Positions 8,262 through 15,817 of a stretch of 27,811 nt of DNA are shown in pieces. How positions within the stretch are numbered: the stretch's first letter is position 1; the number at the start of each line of letters is the position of its first letter. The position numbers were made by a program, and so were the translations under genes. A model generated the notes under the pieces. The model saw only the letters and a list, made by a program, of their open reading frames with translations, did no database searches and was not told where the DNA came from. Origin of the DNA: MESE01 sp036675035 (lineage in GTDB: Bacteria; Pseudomonadota; Gammaproteobacteria; Burkholderiales; Burkholderiaceae_D); NCBI GenBank assembly GCA_036675035.1, contig JAKFFO010000184.1:1-27811 (forward strand). Direction: 5' to 3'.

Positions 8262-8882
8262 ATGGCTCTTGGTGCTCGTATCGGATGTGCATTCATGATG
8301 CTTCTTGCTGCGTTGGTCTTCCCATGGCCCGCATCCGCAGTGGAAGTTGGCGGCGTCAAGCTAGAGGATGCCGTCAAGGTAGGCGGGCAGGAATTAAAAC
8401 TCAATGGTGCCGGTGTTCGGTACAAGGCGATTTTCAAGGTATATGCTGCTGGCTTGTACCTCAATGGAAAGAAAACTGCCACATCGGACGTTCTTGCCGC
8501 CGCTGGTCCGAGGCGAATTGTGCTAGTGATGTTAAGGGACGTCGGCAACGAAGAGTTCGGTCAGTCGTTCATGGCCGGCATCCAGAAGAATTCTGAAAAA
8601 GCGGAACGGGCCAAGATGATTACGCAGTTGCTCAAGTTCGGCAAAATGTTCGCTTCAGTTCCGCTTTTGAAGAAAGGCGATGTGATCCTGATCGACTGGA
8701 TTCCGAATTCGGGAACGCACATATTCCTGAACGATAAAAAAATCGTCGATGTTCTTCCTGACCTGGCTTTCTACAACATGATCCTGAAAATATGGCTAGG
8801 TGAAAATCCGGCTGACTCCAATCTTAAAAACTTGTTGCTGGGTGCTGGAGACGACACATCACGTTCGACCAATAGCTATTGA
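8262..8882 (+). CDS. Exported chalcone-isomerase-fold protein
   Basis: A 206-residue protein with an N-terminal signal peptide (hydrophobic run to FPWPASA, likely cleaved near residue 26), so the mature protein is probably periplasmic. The body resembles the bacterial chalcone-isomerase-like family: VGGQELKLNGAGVRYKAIFK, then VYAAGLYL, and the C-terminal WLGENPADSNLKNLLLG. In plants this fold includes true chalcone isomerases and non-catalytic fatty-acid-binding proteins. The bacterial members are mostly uncharacterised, so a small-molecule or fatty-acid binding role is inference. A strong GGAGGT lies at 8253-8258. It is a single gene closed by a terminator at 8906. Confidence 0.8.
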   Translation: MALGARIGCAFMMLLAALVFPWPASAVEVGGVKLEDAVKVGGQELKLNGAGVRYKAIFKVYAAGLYLNGKKTATSDVLAAAGPRRIVLVMLRDVGNEEFGQSFMAGIQKNSEKAERAKMITQLLKFGKMFASVPLLKKGDVILIDWIPNSGTHIFLNDKKIVDVLPDLAFYNMILKIWLGENPADSNLKNLLLGAGDDTSRSTNSY

Positions 8883-8905
8883 TCGGCATCGTCAATAGTG
8901 CAGAC

Positions 8906-8930
8906 GGGCGGGCTTCCCGCCCATTTTTTT
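8906..8930 (+). terminator. Intrinsic terminator after the chalcone-isomerase-like gene
   Basis: GGGCGGG (8906-8912) and CCCGCCC (8916-8922) form a GC-rich hairpin with a 3-base loop, followed by a run of seven T. Confidence 0.9.
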
Positions 8931-9094
8931 GAGCAAGCCGGGTTTTAAGGTCGAAAACCACGCGCATATCGAATGCTCCACTTTGCAATCGCAGACTTGA
9001 TCCCACATGATTTTCCGAAAATGTGTAAATTTGTTACAACTAATGTTTCACAGTTTCGGATGAATGCGGCATACTTTATCGACTTCAATTCCCC

Positions 9095-10204
9095 GTGACT
9101 GAAAATATGGCTGCGACGAGAAGCTTGGCGCCTGTATACGAGCTGCACCAATATCGTGCCGCCAATCCCACGGTGCTGGTATTGGACGATCAAAGTACCG
9201 GCCGTCTGGTCCTCGCAGAAGTCATCAAGAGCATCGACAAGAAGATCAATATCATGATGTTTTCCGATGCGACGGAAGCCATCGAATATGCACGCGGTGC
9301 CACCGTAGACCTGGTCCTGACCGATTACAAAATGCCGGGACTGGACGGAATCGAGACGATCCGGCAATTGCGCCGCATATACTCGTATCAGCAGCTTCCG
9401 ATTGTGATGACCACGGTGGTGAACAATCGTGAGGTGCTTTACCGGGCATTCGAGGCCGGCGCAAGCGATTATCTGATCCGACCGGTCGATCCGACTGAAT
9501 GCCGTGTACGCTGCCAAAATCTGCTCAATTTGCGTCAACAATACGTTGCCAACACCAAGCACGCACGCATGCTGGAAGAGCGCATTGAAGAAGTAAAGCG
9601 GGACTTGCGGCTAAGAGAAATGGATACCTTGTTCAGATTGGCCGGCGCCGCTGATCGCCGCGATGCAGTGACCGGCGCCCATTTGAAACGGATGGCCAAG
9701 TATTCTGCATTGATCGCGCGCGGTATCGGTTTGGATGAAGAACAGATCGAAGCTATCGAATTGGCCGCTCCGATGCATGATATCGGCAAGATCGGTATCC
9801 CCGATGCGATCTTGCAAAAGGAAGGGCAATTGACGGCAGAAGAAATCGTCATCATGAAAACTCACCCGCTGATCGGCTACGAAATTCTGAAGGGCAGTCC
9901 TTCGCGCTTCCTGCAAGCTGCGGCGATCATTGCGCACAGCCATCACGAAAAATTTGACGGGACAGGCTATCCATCAGGGTTGCATGGCAAGGAAATTCCG
10001 GTGGAGGCGCGCATCGTCGCGCTAGCCGACGTATTTGATGCGCTTACTTCAGAGCGACCATATAAACCGGCATGGGAATGGGACGCGGCGGTCGATTATA
10101 TCGTTGAGCAAAAAGCTCGGCATTTCGATCCTGAACTGGTCGAGGTATTTTTACGCCGCCTAAATGAAGCGCGGGATATTCAGCGGCTGCTGATTGATAC
10201 TTAA
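9095..10204 (+). CDS. Response regulator with HD-GYP phosphodiesterase domain, RpfG type
   Basis: A two-domain protein with the architecture of RpfG. The N-terminal receiver (about residues 25-145) has the acidic pair Asp31-Asp32 and phospho-acceptor Asp77 in LTDYKMPGLDG. A charged helical linker (about 150-175) leads to the HD-GYP domain: DAVTGAHLKRM, the HD pair at 228-229 in MHDIGKIGIPD, and HHEKFDGTGYP at 283-292. HD-GYP domains hydrolyse cyclic-di-GMP, so phosphorylation should lower cyclic-di-GMP. The conserved receiver Lys before Pro is replaced by Arg (LIRP, Arg129). The start is uncertain: GTG at 9095 or ATG at 9107. It lies upstream of RpfF- and RpfC-type genes, which supports a DSF output role, but 870 bases separate them and it may be an older resident gene. 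Confidence 0.85.
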   Translation: MTENMAATRSLAPVYELHQYRAANPTVLVLDDQSTGRLVLAEVIKSIDKKINIMMFSDATEAIEYARGATVDLVLTDYKMPGLDGIETIRQLRRIYSYQQLPIVMTTVVNNREVLYRAFEAGASDYLIRPVDPTECRVRCQNLLNLRQQYVANTKHARMLEERIEEVKRDLRLREMDTLFRLAGAADRRDAVTGAHLKRMAKYSALIARGIGLDEEQIEAIELAAPMHDIGKIGIPDAILQKEGQLTAEEIVIMKTHPLIGYEILKGSPSRFLQAAAIIAHSHHEKFDGTGYPSGLHGKEIPVEARIVALADVFDALTSERPYKPAWEWDAAVDYIVEQKARHFDPELVEVFLRRLNEARDIQRLLIDT

Positions 10205-11074
10205 AGACCAGCCAGTAAAAATAAACCGCTCATAAGCTGCGAGTGCTGCTATCGTGGTACTCGTCATTTCACGACTACGAGCCTGCTTGTGTAGTCGGAT
10301 TTCGAGGAAAAACTTTAGCAAATTCGGAGATCAAGACAGGTAGCGTGAACAGAAAATAAACGTAACCCGACTTTCCGCCAGGTCGAAAACCCGACGGTGC
10401 ACAAGAGCACCATATTCCTCCAGGTCTGTATTTGCGGGCACAATCAACGCATAGGTATTACAGGGCCGGCGTCAGATTGGATGCTTGGCCTCCCGGAACG
10501 GCAGGCCAAGCATCGGTAATCTTCTCAAGATCAAGCACAGGTGCGCCTTCTCGCAAGTAGGCCAGATGATTTTGGCAACCGAATCTCAACTTCGGCGCTA
10601 AAATTTTGGAATGTCTATGAATCCCAATCTCCAAAAACTTGTAGCCATACATCCTCGTTAATCTTTTGCTTTTTTCGAGATAATCTAGTCCGTTTGGATA
10701 ATATATTCAAATGGCTATTAAAGAAAAACCGATGAGGGATTATGAATTATATTAGCAATCCTTCTCAATATTGGCATATAGTTAATCACGCGTTCTGGCC
10801 CCCATGCCATTTGAATATCCAGGTGATGCCTTTTGCGAGCTCTTGCAAAAACTGTCGATTATCAATTTCCACAATCTTTATTGAAAAAACTTTGATCGTG
10901 AGGCATGTATTTTCGCGCCGGTTAATCCAGAAACGGTTACATCAACTACGAACAATTCATTTGGCGGCAATGTGTAAAAACGTCGGATTAGAATTGAAGT
11001 ATCAAAAACTCTTTTGCCTCGCAATTTGATGCGCTCTTTGCCGCAACGATATGAACCTCTAAGTAAGGTATTTA
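10205..11074. other. 870-base region without a convincing gene
   Basis: From the HD-GYP stop to the ketosynthase start. It becomes AT-rich after about 10600. It holds a perfect 12-bp stem-loop (10480-10514) and several short open frames on both strands that do not join into one gene. One minus-strand frame (open about 10458-10706, ATG at 10652) and two others reading about 10336-10455 and 10885-11060 have protein-like composition but lie in different frames. One plus-strand frame (10742-11029) has a plausible GAGGG ribosome site. I identify none of them. A decayed gene or an integration scar is possible; plain noncoding DNA is equally possible. Confidence 0.5.
10480..10514. repeat. Perfect 12-bp inverted repeat (stem-loop)
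   Basis: GATGCTTGGCCT at 10480-10491 and its exact reverse complement AGGCCAAGCATC at 10503-10514 surround an 11-base loop. No T-run follows on either strand, so it is not a standard terminator. It lies about 280 bases after the HD-GYP gene. Confidence 0.6.
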
Positions 11075-12316
11075 ATGACTAAAGAAGCTGTTGTTATTTC
11101 TGGATTAGGCGTGATCTCGCCGCTTGGGTTGAATATTGAAGAATTGGCGGATTCACTTTTATCGGGACGTTCCGGCATTTCGCTGGCCGATGCTGTTCCG
11201 CTGGCAAAGCGATTCCCTGCTGGACTAATTAATCAGTCATTTACCGATCATTTCACCAAGCTTGAATTGCCTTATCTGGATCGCTGCCAGCACTTGGCGA
11301 TACTTGCGGCCAGGCAGGCGATATCAGATGCTGGATATGAGAGCTTTGACATCTTCGGTCAGAGGGCAGGCTTATATTACGGGAACGTGAACGGCGGAAT
11401 TGCGACTGAGCAGGCGTGGTATCAACAGCTACTGGTGGATGGGAAACAGGCGTCTCGACCATTTTCAGCGATGGCCATAATGAGAAATGGCGGCGCTGCA
11501 CAAATTTCTATTCGCCATAAGATACTTGGACCGGTCATTACAAACGGCAGTGCCTGCAGTTCGTCGGGTGTTGCAATTGGAGAGGCATTCCGCGCAATTC
11601 GTGATGGCTATCTCGACGTTGCAATCGTGGGGGGCGCTGAAGCTCCGCTTACTGGAAGTTTATTCGGGGTATTTGACGGCACCAGAGCTCTGGCTGCGCC
11701 GGACCCATTGGATGCTAGTCGTAGCTGCAAGCCGTTCTCAACCAGCCGGAGCGGCCTTGTGTTAGGGGAGGGGGCTGCCTTCATGGTTCTTGAATCGGCT
11801 GTGCACGCCAAGAGACGCGGTGCAACTTGTCACGGCATATTGTCCGGGTATGGTATTTCATCGGATGGATATCATATCGGCACGCCGGACACGAATGGGC
11901 AGGTAGCGGCGATTCGTGCAGCGCTAACTGATGCCGAATTAGAGCCTTCGGATATAGGCTATTTTAATGCGCACGCGACTGCAACGAATGGTGGCGATGT
12001 GGTCGAATCAGCTGCAATTCGTTCGGTATTTGGGGATGCACCAAGCTCAACTCCTGTCAGCTCAACGAAATCGGTCCACGGTCACCTGCTCGGCGCAGCA
12101 AGCGCGTTGGAACTCGTTATAACGGTTGTGGCAATGAAGAAATCACTCCTTCCCGCTACGATGCATATGGATGAACCTGACCCTAAATGCTCGCTGAACC
12201 ATATTGCAAACAGCGCCGTACCGAATCACTCTTTCGAGCGGGCGATGTCATTTTCCTGTGGTTTTGGAGGTACTAATGTGGCGTTGGTCATTTCGAAGCA
12301 CCGCGATACACCATAA
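11075..12316 (+). CDS. Beta-ketoacyl-ACP synthase, FabF-like (DSF-locus paralogue)
   Basis: A 413-residue condensing enzyme that should extend an acyl chain with malonyl-ACP. The KAS I/II Cys-His-His set is intact: Cys161 in NGSACSSSG, His300 in NAHATATNGGD, and His337 in KSVHGHLLGAASALE with Lys332 before it. The C-terminal SFSCGFGGTNVALV loop is typical. The motifs differ from housekeeping FabF (usually NAHGTSTP and TACxxG), suggesting a specialised paralogue. It lacks fabG, fabD or other type II genes beside it. AAGG at 11065-11068 lies 6 bases before the ATG. The RpfF-type gene follows after 49 bases on the same strand, so the two are probably one operon. Base composition is AT-richer than the flanks. 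Confidence 0.9.
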   Translation: MTKEAVVISGLGVISPLGLNIEELADSLLSGRSGISLADAVPLAKRFPAGLINQSFTDHFTKLELPYLDRCQHLAILAARQAISDAGYESFDIFGQRAGLYYGNVNGGIATEQAWYQQLLVDGKQASRPFSAMAIMRNGGAAQISIRHKILGPVITNGSACSSSGVAIGEAFRAIRDGYLDVAIVGGAEAPLTGSLFGVFDGTRALAAPDPLDASRSCKPFSTSRSGLVLGEGAAFMVLESAVHAKRRGATCHGILSGYGISSDGYHIGTPDTNGQVAAIRAALTDAELEPSDIGYFNAHATATNGGDVVESAAIRSVFGDAPSSTPVSSTKSVHGHLLGAASALELVITVVAMKKSLLPATMHMDEPDPKCSLNHIANSAVPNHSFERAMSFSCGFGGTNVALVISKHRDTP

Positions 12317-12365
12317 AAACGCCAATTTGTTTCGGTGCAGTTCAGCTAACGAAGGGGTATGAACT

Positions 12366-13274
12366 ATGGGAGCCTTAGACTTTTCTCTGCCATTGTTTGA
12401 GAAGGTATTGTATGACCGTATTGAAGTCGACGTTGAAGTGGATGCAAAATTGTTCAATACGCTATGGGTCTCGATGAAAAAGGGTCAACCCGGACAGGTG
12501 CAGAACTTTTCATTACCGCTGCTACAAGATCTCAACGCCATGGTCCAGACAATGAAAGAAAACCACGGTACTTGGATCAAAGATGGTCATCCAATGCCCA
12601 TTCACTATGCTGTCATGAAATCCGAGCATCCGGAGTATTTTAATCTTGGAGGCGATTTAAAACATTTTCGAGAATGTATTCAGAATAGAGATCAAGGTTC
12701 GTTGTATAGATACTCCAAACTTTGCCTGGATATCATGTTCGACTGGGCCACTAGCGCTAACGGTGCAATGACCACCATCGCACTCGTGCAAGGCAGAGCA
12801 TTGGGCGGTGGATTTGAGGCCGCCTTGAGTGCCGATTTTTTGATTGCTGAAGAACATAGCACCTTCGGTTTTCCAGAGATTATGTTCGGTTTATTTCCGT
12901 GTACCGGTGGAATGAGTCTGCTTGCGCGTCGCGTCGGCGCTTATCAAGCGGAGCGCATGATGACAAATGGGCGCATCTATTCCGCTTCCGAACTTAGAGA
13001 AATGGGAGTCGTTGATGAAGTTTGTGCAAGTGGTGAAGGGAATTTCGCTATAGAGAAATTTATCAAGTCGCATGCTAAAAGACGGTTGGCGCGTGAAGCC
13101 ATCCAGCGCGGAAGGAATCGGCTGACTAAACTTGACTACACTGAAATGCATACTGTAGTAAATGAATGGGTCGACCTTGCATTGAAATTAAGCGATGAAG
13201 AGCTAAGAATGATGGATATGCTCATCATGATGCAGCATGGATCACAGAGGGCCGTTACCGCCTTGGCGGCCTAG
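12366..13274 (+). CDS. rpfF: DSF signal synthase, RpfF-type enoyl-CoA hydratase
   Basis: A crotonase-fold enzyme of 302 residues. RpfF enzymes act on 3-hydroxyacyl-ACP, dehydrating it to the cis-2-enoyl form and cleaving the thioester to release DSF-family fatty acids. The two catalytic glutamates are present: Glu151 in GGGFEAAL and Glu171 in FPEIMFGLFP, 20 residues apart as in Xanthomonas RpfF (Glu141/Glu161). The oxyanion-hole segment is NLGGDLKHF (residues 93-101). The long N-terminal extension before the crotonase core is typical of RpfF rather than of beta-oxidation hydratases. AAGGGG lies about 8 bases before the ATG. It follows the ketosynthase and converges on the RpfC-type kinase, as rpfF and rpfC do in Xanthomonas. 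An unrelated crotonase role is unlikely. Confidence 0.88.
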   Translation: MGALDFSLPLFEKVLYDRIEVDVEVDAKLFNTLWVSMKKGQPGQVQNFSLPLLQDLNAMVQTMKENHGTWIKDGHPMPIHYAVMKSEHPEYFNLGGDLKHFRECIQNRDQGSLYRYSKLCLDIMFDWATSANGAMTTIALVQGRALGGGFEAALSADFLIAEEHSTFGFPEIMFGLFPCTGGMSLLARRVGAYQAERMMTNGRIYSASELREMGVVDEVCASGEGNFAIEKFIKSHAKRRLAREAIQRGRNRLTKLDYTEMHTVVNEWVDLALKLSDEELRMMDMLIMMQHGSQRAVTALAA

Positions 13275-13303
13275 GCATTCTTGCTCTGGTAAGCGACTCA
13301 CGA

Positions 13304-13333
13304 TTCGGGAGCAGGAAAGTTTCTGCTCCCGAA
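13304..13333. terminator. Stem-loop between convergent rpfF and rpfC-like genes
   Basis: TTCGGGAGCAG (13304-13314) pairs perfectly with CTGCTCCCGAA (13323-13333) around an 8-base loop. It sits in the 104-base gap between the two convergent stop codons and is a likely shared terminator. The nearest T-run on the plus strand starts only at about 13347, so efficiency is uncertain. Confidence 0.6.
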
Positions 13334-13378
13334 ATGTTGCATTCGATTTTTATCGGCGGATTCAGGAGCAGTATGCCT

Positions 13379-15472
13379 TCAGGTCTGTGAATGCGCTGCG
13401 AGGCGACTGGAGAGAATGTCATTAATGCAGCTTAAGCTCTGATTCTTCGCTTCGACGATATCGCTCTTCCATCGATCCTTGCTTTGAGCCAATTCCCACC
13501 GTGCGATTTTCATCAGGTTTTTCGCCAGCGCGGAAAGACGCACAGCTCCGATGCTATCCGATACACCCTTGAGCGCGTGGGCACTATCATGGATTTGCAC
13601 AACGTCTTCCTCAGTTAGTGCGGCCGTTAAATTATTACAATTCCTTTCAATATCTAGCGCTGCATTTTCCAATACTTCGGTTAAAAATTCAGGCCTTGGA
13701 CAGAGTGTTTGCAATTCTTCGATCACCAAAGTGTCTATATATGTTGGTGCAATCGTCTTTAGCGACACGAGAGGAGCGGCCGGCATGACCACAACGGCTT
13801 CATCTTCAAATATTTTGGCAATTGCCTCTCGGAGGCCTTCACTGGTAATCGGTTTATGAAGAATGCCAACCGCTCCTGAGTCACGAAGCCGATCCGCTGT
13901 TCCTACGGTCGTATCGGCAGTCAGGAAAAATGCCGGGGCTGCCTTCAATTTACCGAATCGGTAGAGCTGCAAAACCGTTGATCCATCGACATCACCCATA
14001 TTGTAGTCAAGGAAAATCAGATCAACGTTCAACATGCTTAGGACATCCAATGCTTCTTGTCCAGAGCTGGCGACTGTAACTTGATGCCGATCCCGTTCCA
14101 GCAGTTCCTTGATCAGGATGAGATTTGTAGCATTATCATCTGCTACGAGTATTCTTTTGCCATAAACTACGGGTGTACCTGTGACTTCAAGTTCCGGTTC
14201 AACTGTTTTAACTACTTTAGGTAATGCCAAATCAAAATAAAAGTGGCTGCCTTTTCCAACTTCGCTCTCTAGTATCAGACTCCCACCCATTAAGGTGACA
14301 ATTTCCTTTGCAATGCTCATACCTAACCCTGTACCTCCATATTTGCGTGTGGTTCCTCCTGACGCTTGGAAGAAAGGATCAAAAATATGATGATGCAGTT
14401 CCTTTGGAATTCCGATGCCGGTATCTAGAACGCCGAATCGAAGCTTGTAATAGTCCGCTCCACTTTCAAGTAATGTGGCATAGACTTCAACCTTGCCAGA
14501 CTCGGTAAACTTTACGGCATTTCCGGCAATATTCATTAACACCCGGCTCAAGTAATGTGAATCGCCCTGAACCAGATCGCAAATTTTGTCGTCGATGCGC
14601 ACCGAATAATCTAGGTTTTTGGATTCGGCCGTGGAGGCAAGTGTCAAGTAGAGTTGATCCATGACCTCGGCAAGATCAAATAAGACTGACTCTAGAACTA
14701 GAGAGTTCGCCTCATATTTCGCCGAATCCAAAAGATCATTTATTTCCAACATCAATTCCTTGGAAAGCTTGAGAATTGTATTGGAACGTTTTTTTACCGA
14801 TTCATCACTTGCCTCAGCCTCTATAAGTTGAGCCGATGCCACGATTCCGGAAAGAGGAGTGCGAAGTTCATGACTAACCTTAGCCAATAACTGCGTTTTC
14901 GCCTGGCTTTCACTCTCAGCGTGCGCACGCGCATCTCTTAATTTCTTTATCAGTCCCGTGGCATACATCGGCACTACGATAAGCACCATCAAAAAAGACA
15001 ATCCAATGATCGGATGCTGCTTCCAAATCGGAGATATATTGATTACAGTGTAAAACCCGACAATCGATGCGATTTGACAAATCCACATGGGGCGAGGTCC
15101 GATACGGAATCCGAAACCCAATACGGTAAATAGATAGAAACAAACGAATAGCCCGCCTGCAAGTCCCATCATTGCAAGCCATACCGATAACATTAATGGA
15201 TCAAGGATTGCCGTGATAATTACAAGATGCTCCGCGCTGATTGGGCGCATTCGCTTGGTCAGAAGCAGGATCGAAAAATTGTAAATTGTGTATACAGCTG
15301 CGACAGTTATCACTGCAGTTAAGCTTACGGCCGGATACGGCGAGCCCCAAAACCATATCGAAAGCGACATTAATAGAATTACTGGGAATCCGAGCATTGC
15401 GCGAATTTTGGCCTGTGCTCTTACATTCGCTTCAATATCGGGTTCTATAAGTGAGAAGCTGTTCAACGCCAT
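13379..15472 (-). CDS. rpfC: RpfC-type hybrid sensor histidine kinase
   Basis: A membrane sensor with kinase, receiver and HPt domains, the RpfC architecture. With the ATG at 15472 the protein has 697 residues. A ~25-residue N-terminal tail precedes five or six membrane helices (about 29-173), with RpfC-like GFGFRIGP and ISPIWKQHP. Then follow the H box KVSHELRTPL (His201), N box NIAGNAVKF, G boxes DTGIGIP and GGTGLGMS, a receiver with Asp489 in FLDYNMGDVDG, and an HPt with His632 in SAHALKGVSD. His201 matches the position of His198 in Xanthomonas RpfC, which favours this start over in-frame ATG 15562 or TTG 15577. No strong ribosome site was seen for any. It probably senses the RpfF product and passes phosphate to the RpfG-like protein; the receiver may also restrain RpfF, as in Xanthomonas. 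Confidence 0.88.
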   Translation of the reverse strand: MALNSFSLIEPDIEANVRAQAKIRAMLGFPVILLMSLSIWFWGSPYPAVSLTAVITVAAVYTIYNFSILLLTKRMRPISAEHLVIITAILDPLMLSVWLAMMGLAGGLFVCFYLFTVLGFGFRIGPRPMWICQIASIVGFYTVINISPIWKQHPIIGLSFLMVLIVVPMYATGLIKKLRDARAHAESESQAKTQLLAKVSHELRTPLSGIVASAQLIEAEASDESVKKRSNTILKLSKELMLEINDLLDSAKYEANSLVLESVLFDLAEVMDQLYLTLASTAESKNLDYSVRIDDKICDLVQGDSHYLSRVLMNIAGNAVKFTESGKVEVYATLLESGADYYKLRFGVLDTGIGIPKELHHHIFDPFFQASGGTTRKYGGTGLGMSIAKEIVTLMGGSLILESEVGKGSHFYFDLALPKVVKTVEPELEVTGTPVVYGKRILVADDNATNLILIKELLERDRHQVTVASSGQEALDVLSMLNVDLIFLDYNMGDVDGSTVLQLYRFGKLKAAPAFFLTADTTVGTADRLRDSGAVGILHKPITSEGLREAIAKIFEDEAVVVMPAAPLVSLKTIAPTYIDTLVIEELQTLCPRPEFLTEVLENAALDIERNCNNLTAALTEEDVVQIHDSAHALKGVSDSIGAVRLSALAKNLMKIARWELAQSKDRWKSDIVEAKNQSLSCINDILSSRLAAHSQT

Positions 15473-15817
15473 AATTGAAGGTACCGTGTAAATAGTCTTA
15501 TGAGGTGAGCTTATAAAGTACTGGTCGTGGGCTGAAGTAAGCACAGCGCTTCCATGTGCCATATAGCAGGTCAACAATCGTTACTCAATATGACTTTTTC
15601 AGGCCGAATTATCAAGTAACAAAGACAAACCTACCGGAAATGTGTCACATCAAACAGACGAATGTCATGGGAAGGCTAATGCCGAAACTTGCCCGAGATT
15701 CGACCAGGAGTTTGTGCGATACGGTTCGATTTTGTAACAACCTGATGTTCAACGGCTCAATTCGGCTATTATTTTGCGCTTTCCCACATTGCTTTTTACA
15801 TCATTTATAGGAAAAAA
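15473..15817. promoter_or_regulatory. Divergent control region between the rpfC-like and acp genes
   Basis: About 345 AT-rich bases from which the kinase (minus) and the acyl carrier protein (plus) are divergently transcribed. It contains the short palindrome ATGTG-T-CACAT at 15640-15650, a possible regulator site. No promoter matched consensus well enough to call. A short plus-strand open frame (15556-15810) has no family features and looks like chance. Confidence 0.4.

Noticed and set aside
10742..11029. 95-codon plus-strand frame with a GAGGG ribosome site
   Set aside because: Product is rich in His, Cys and Arg without pattern or family resemblance. Kept only as part of the uncertain 870-base region.
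15473..15577. Longer start for the RpfC-type kinase (732 residues, TTG)
   Set aside because: The added residues are not hydrophobic and not RpfC-like, and the shorter form places the catalytic His at a position matching Xanthomonas RpfC. ATG 15562 remains possible.
15556..15810. 84-codon plus-strand frame before the ACP gene
   Set aside because: Lies in the divergent control region, has no family features, and its end abuts the ACP ribosome site; most likely chance.
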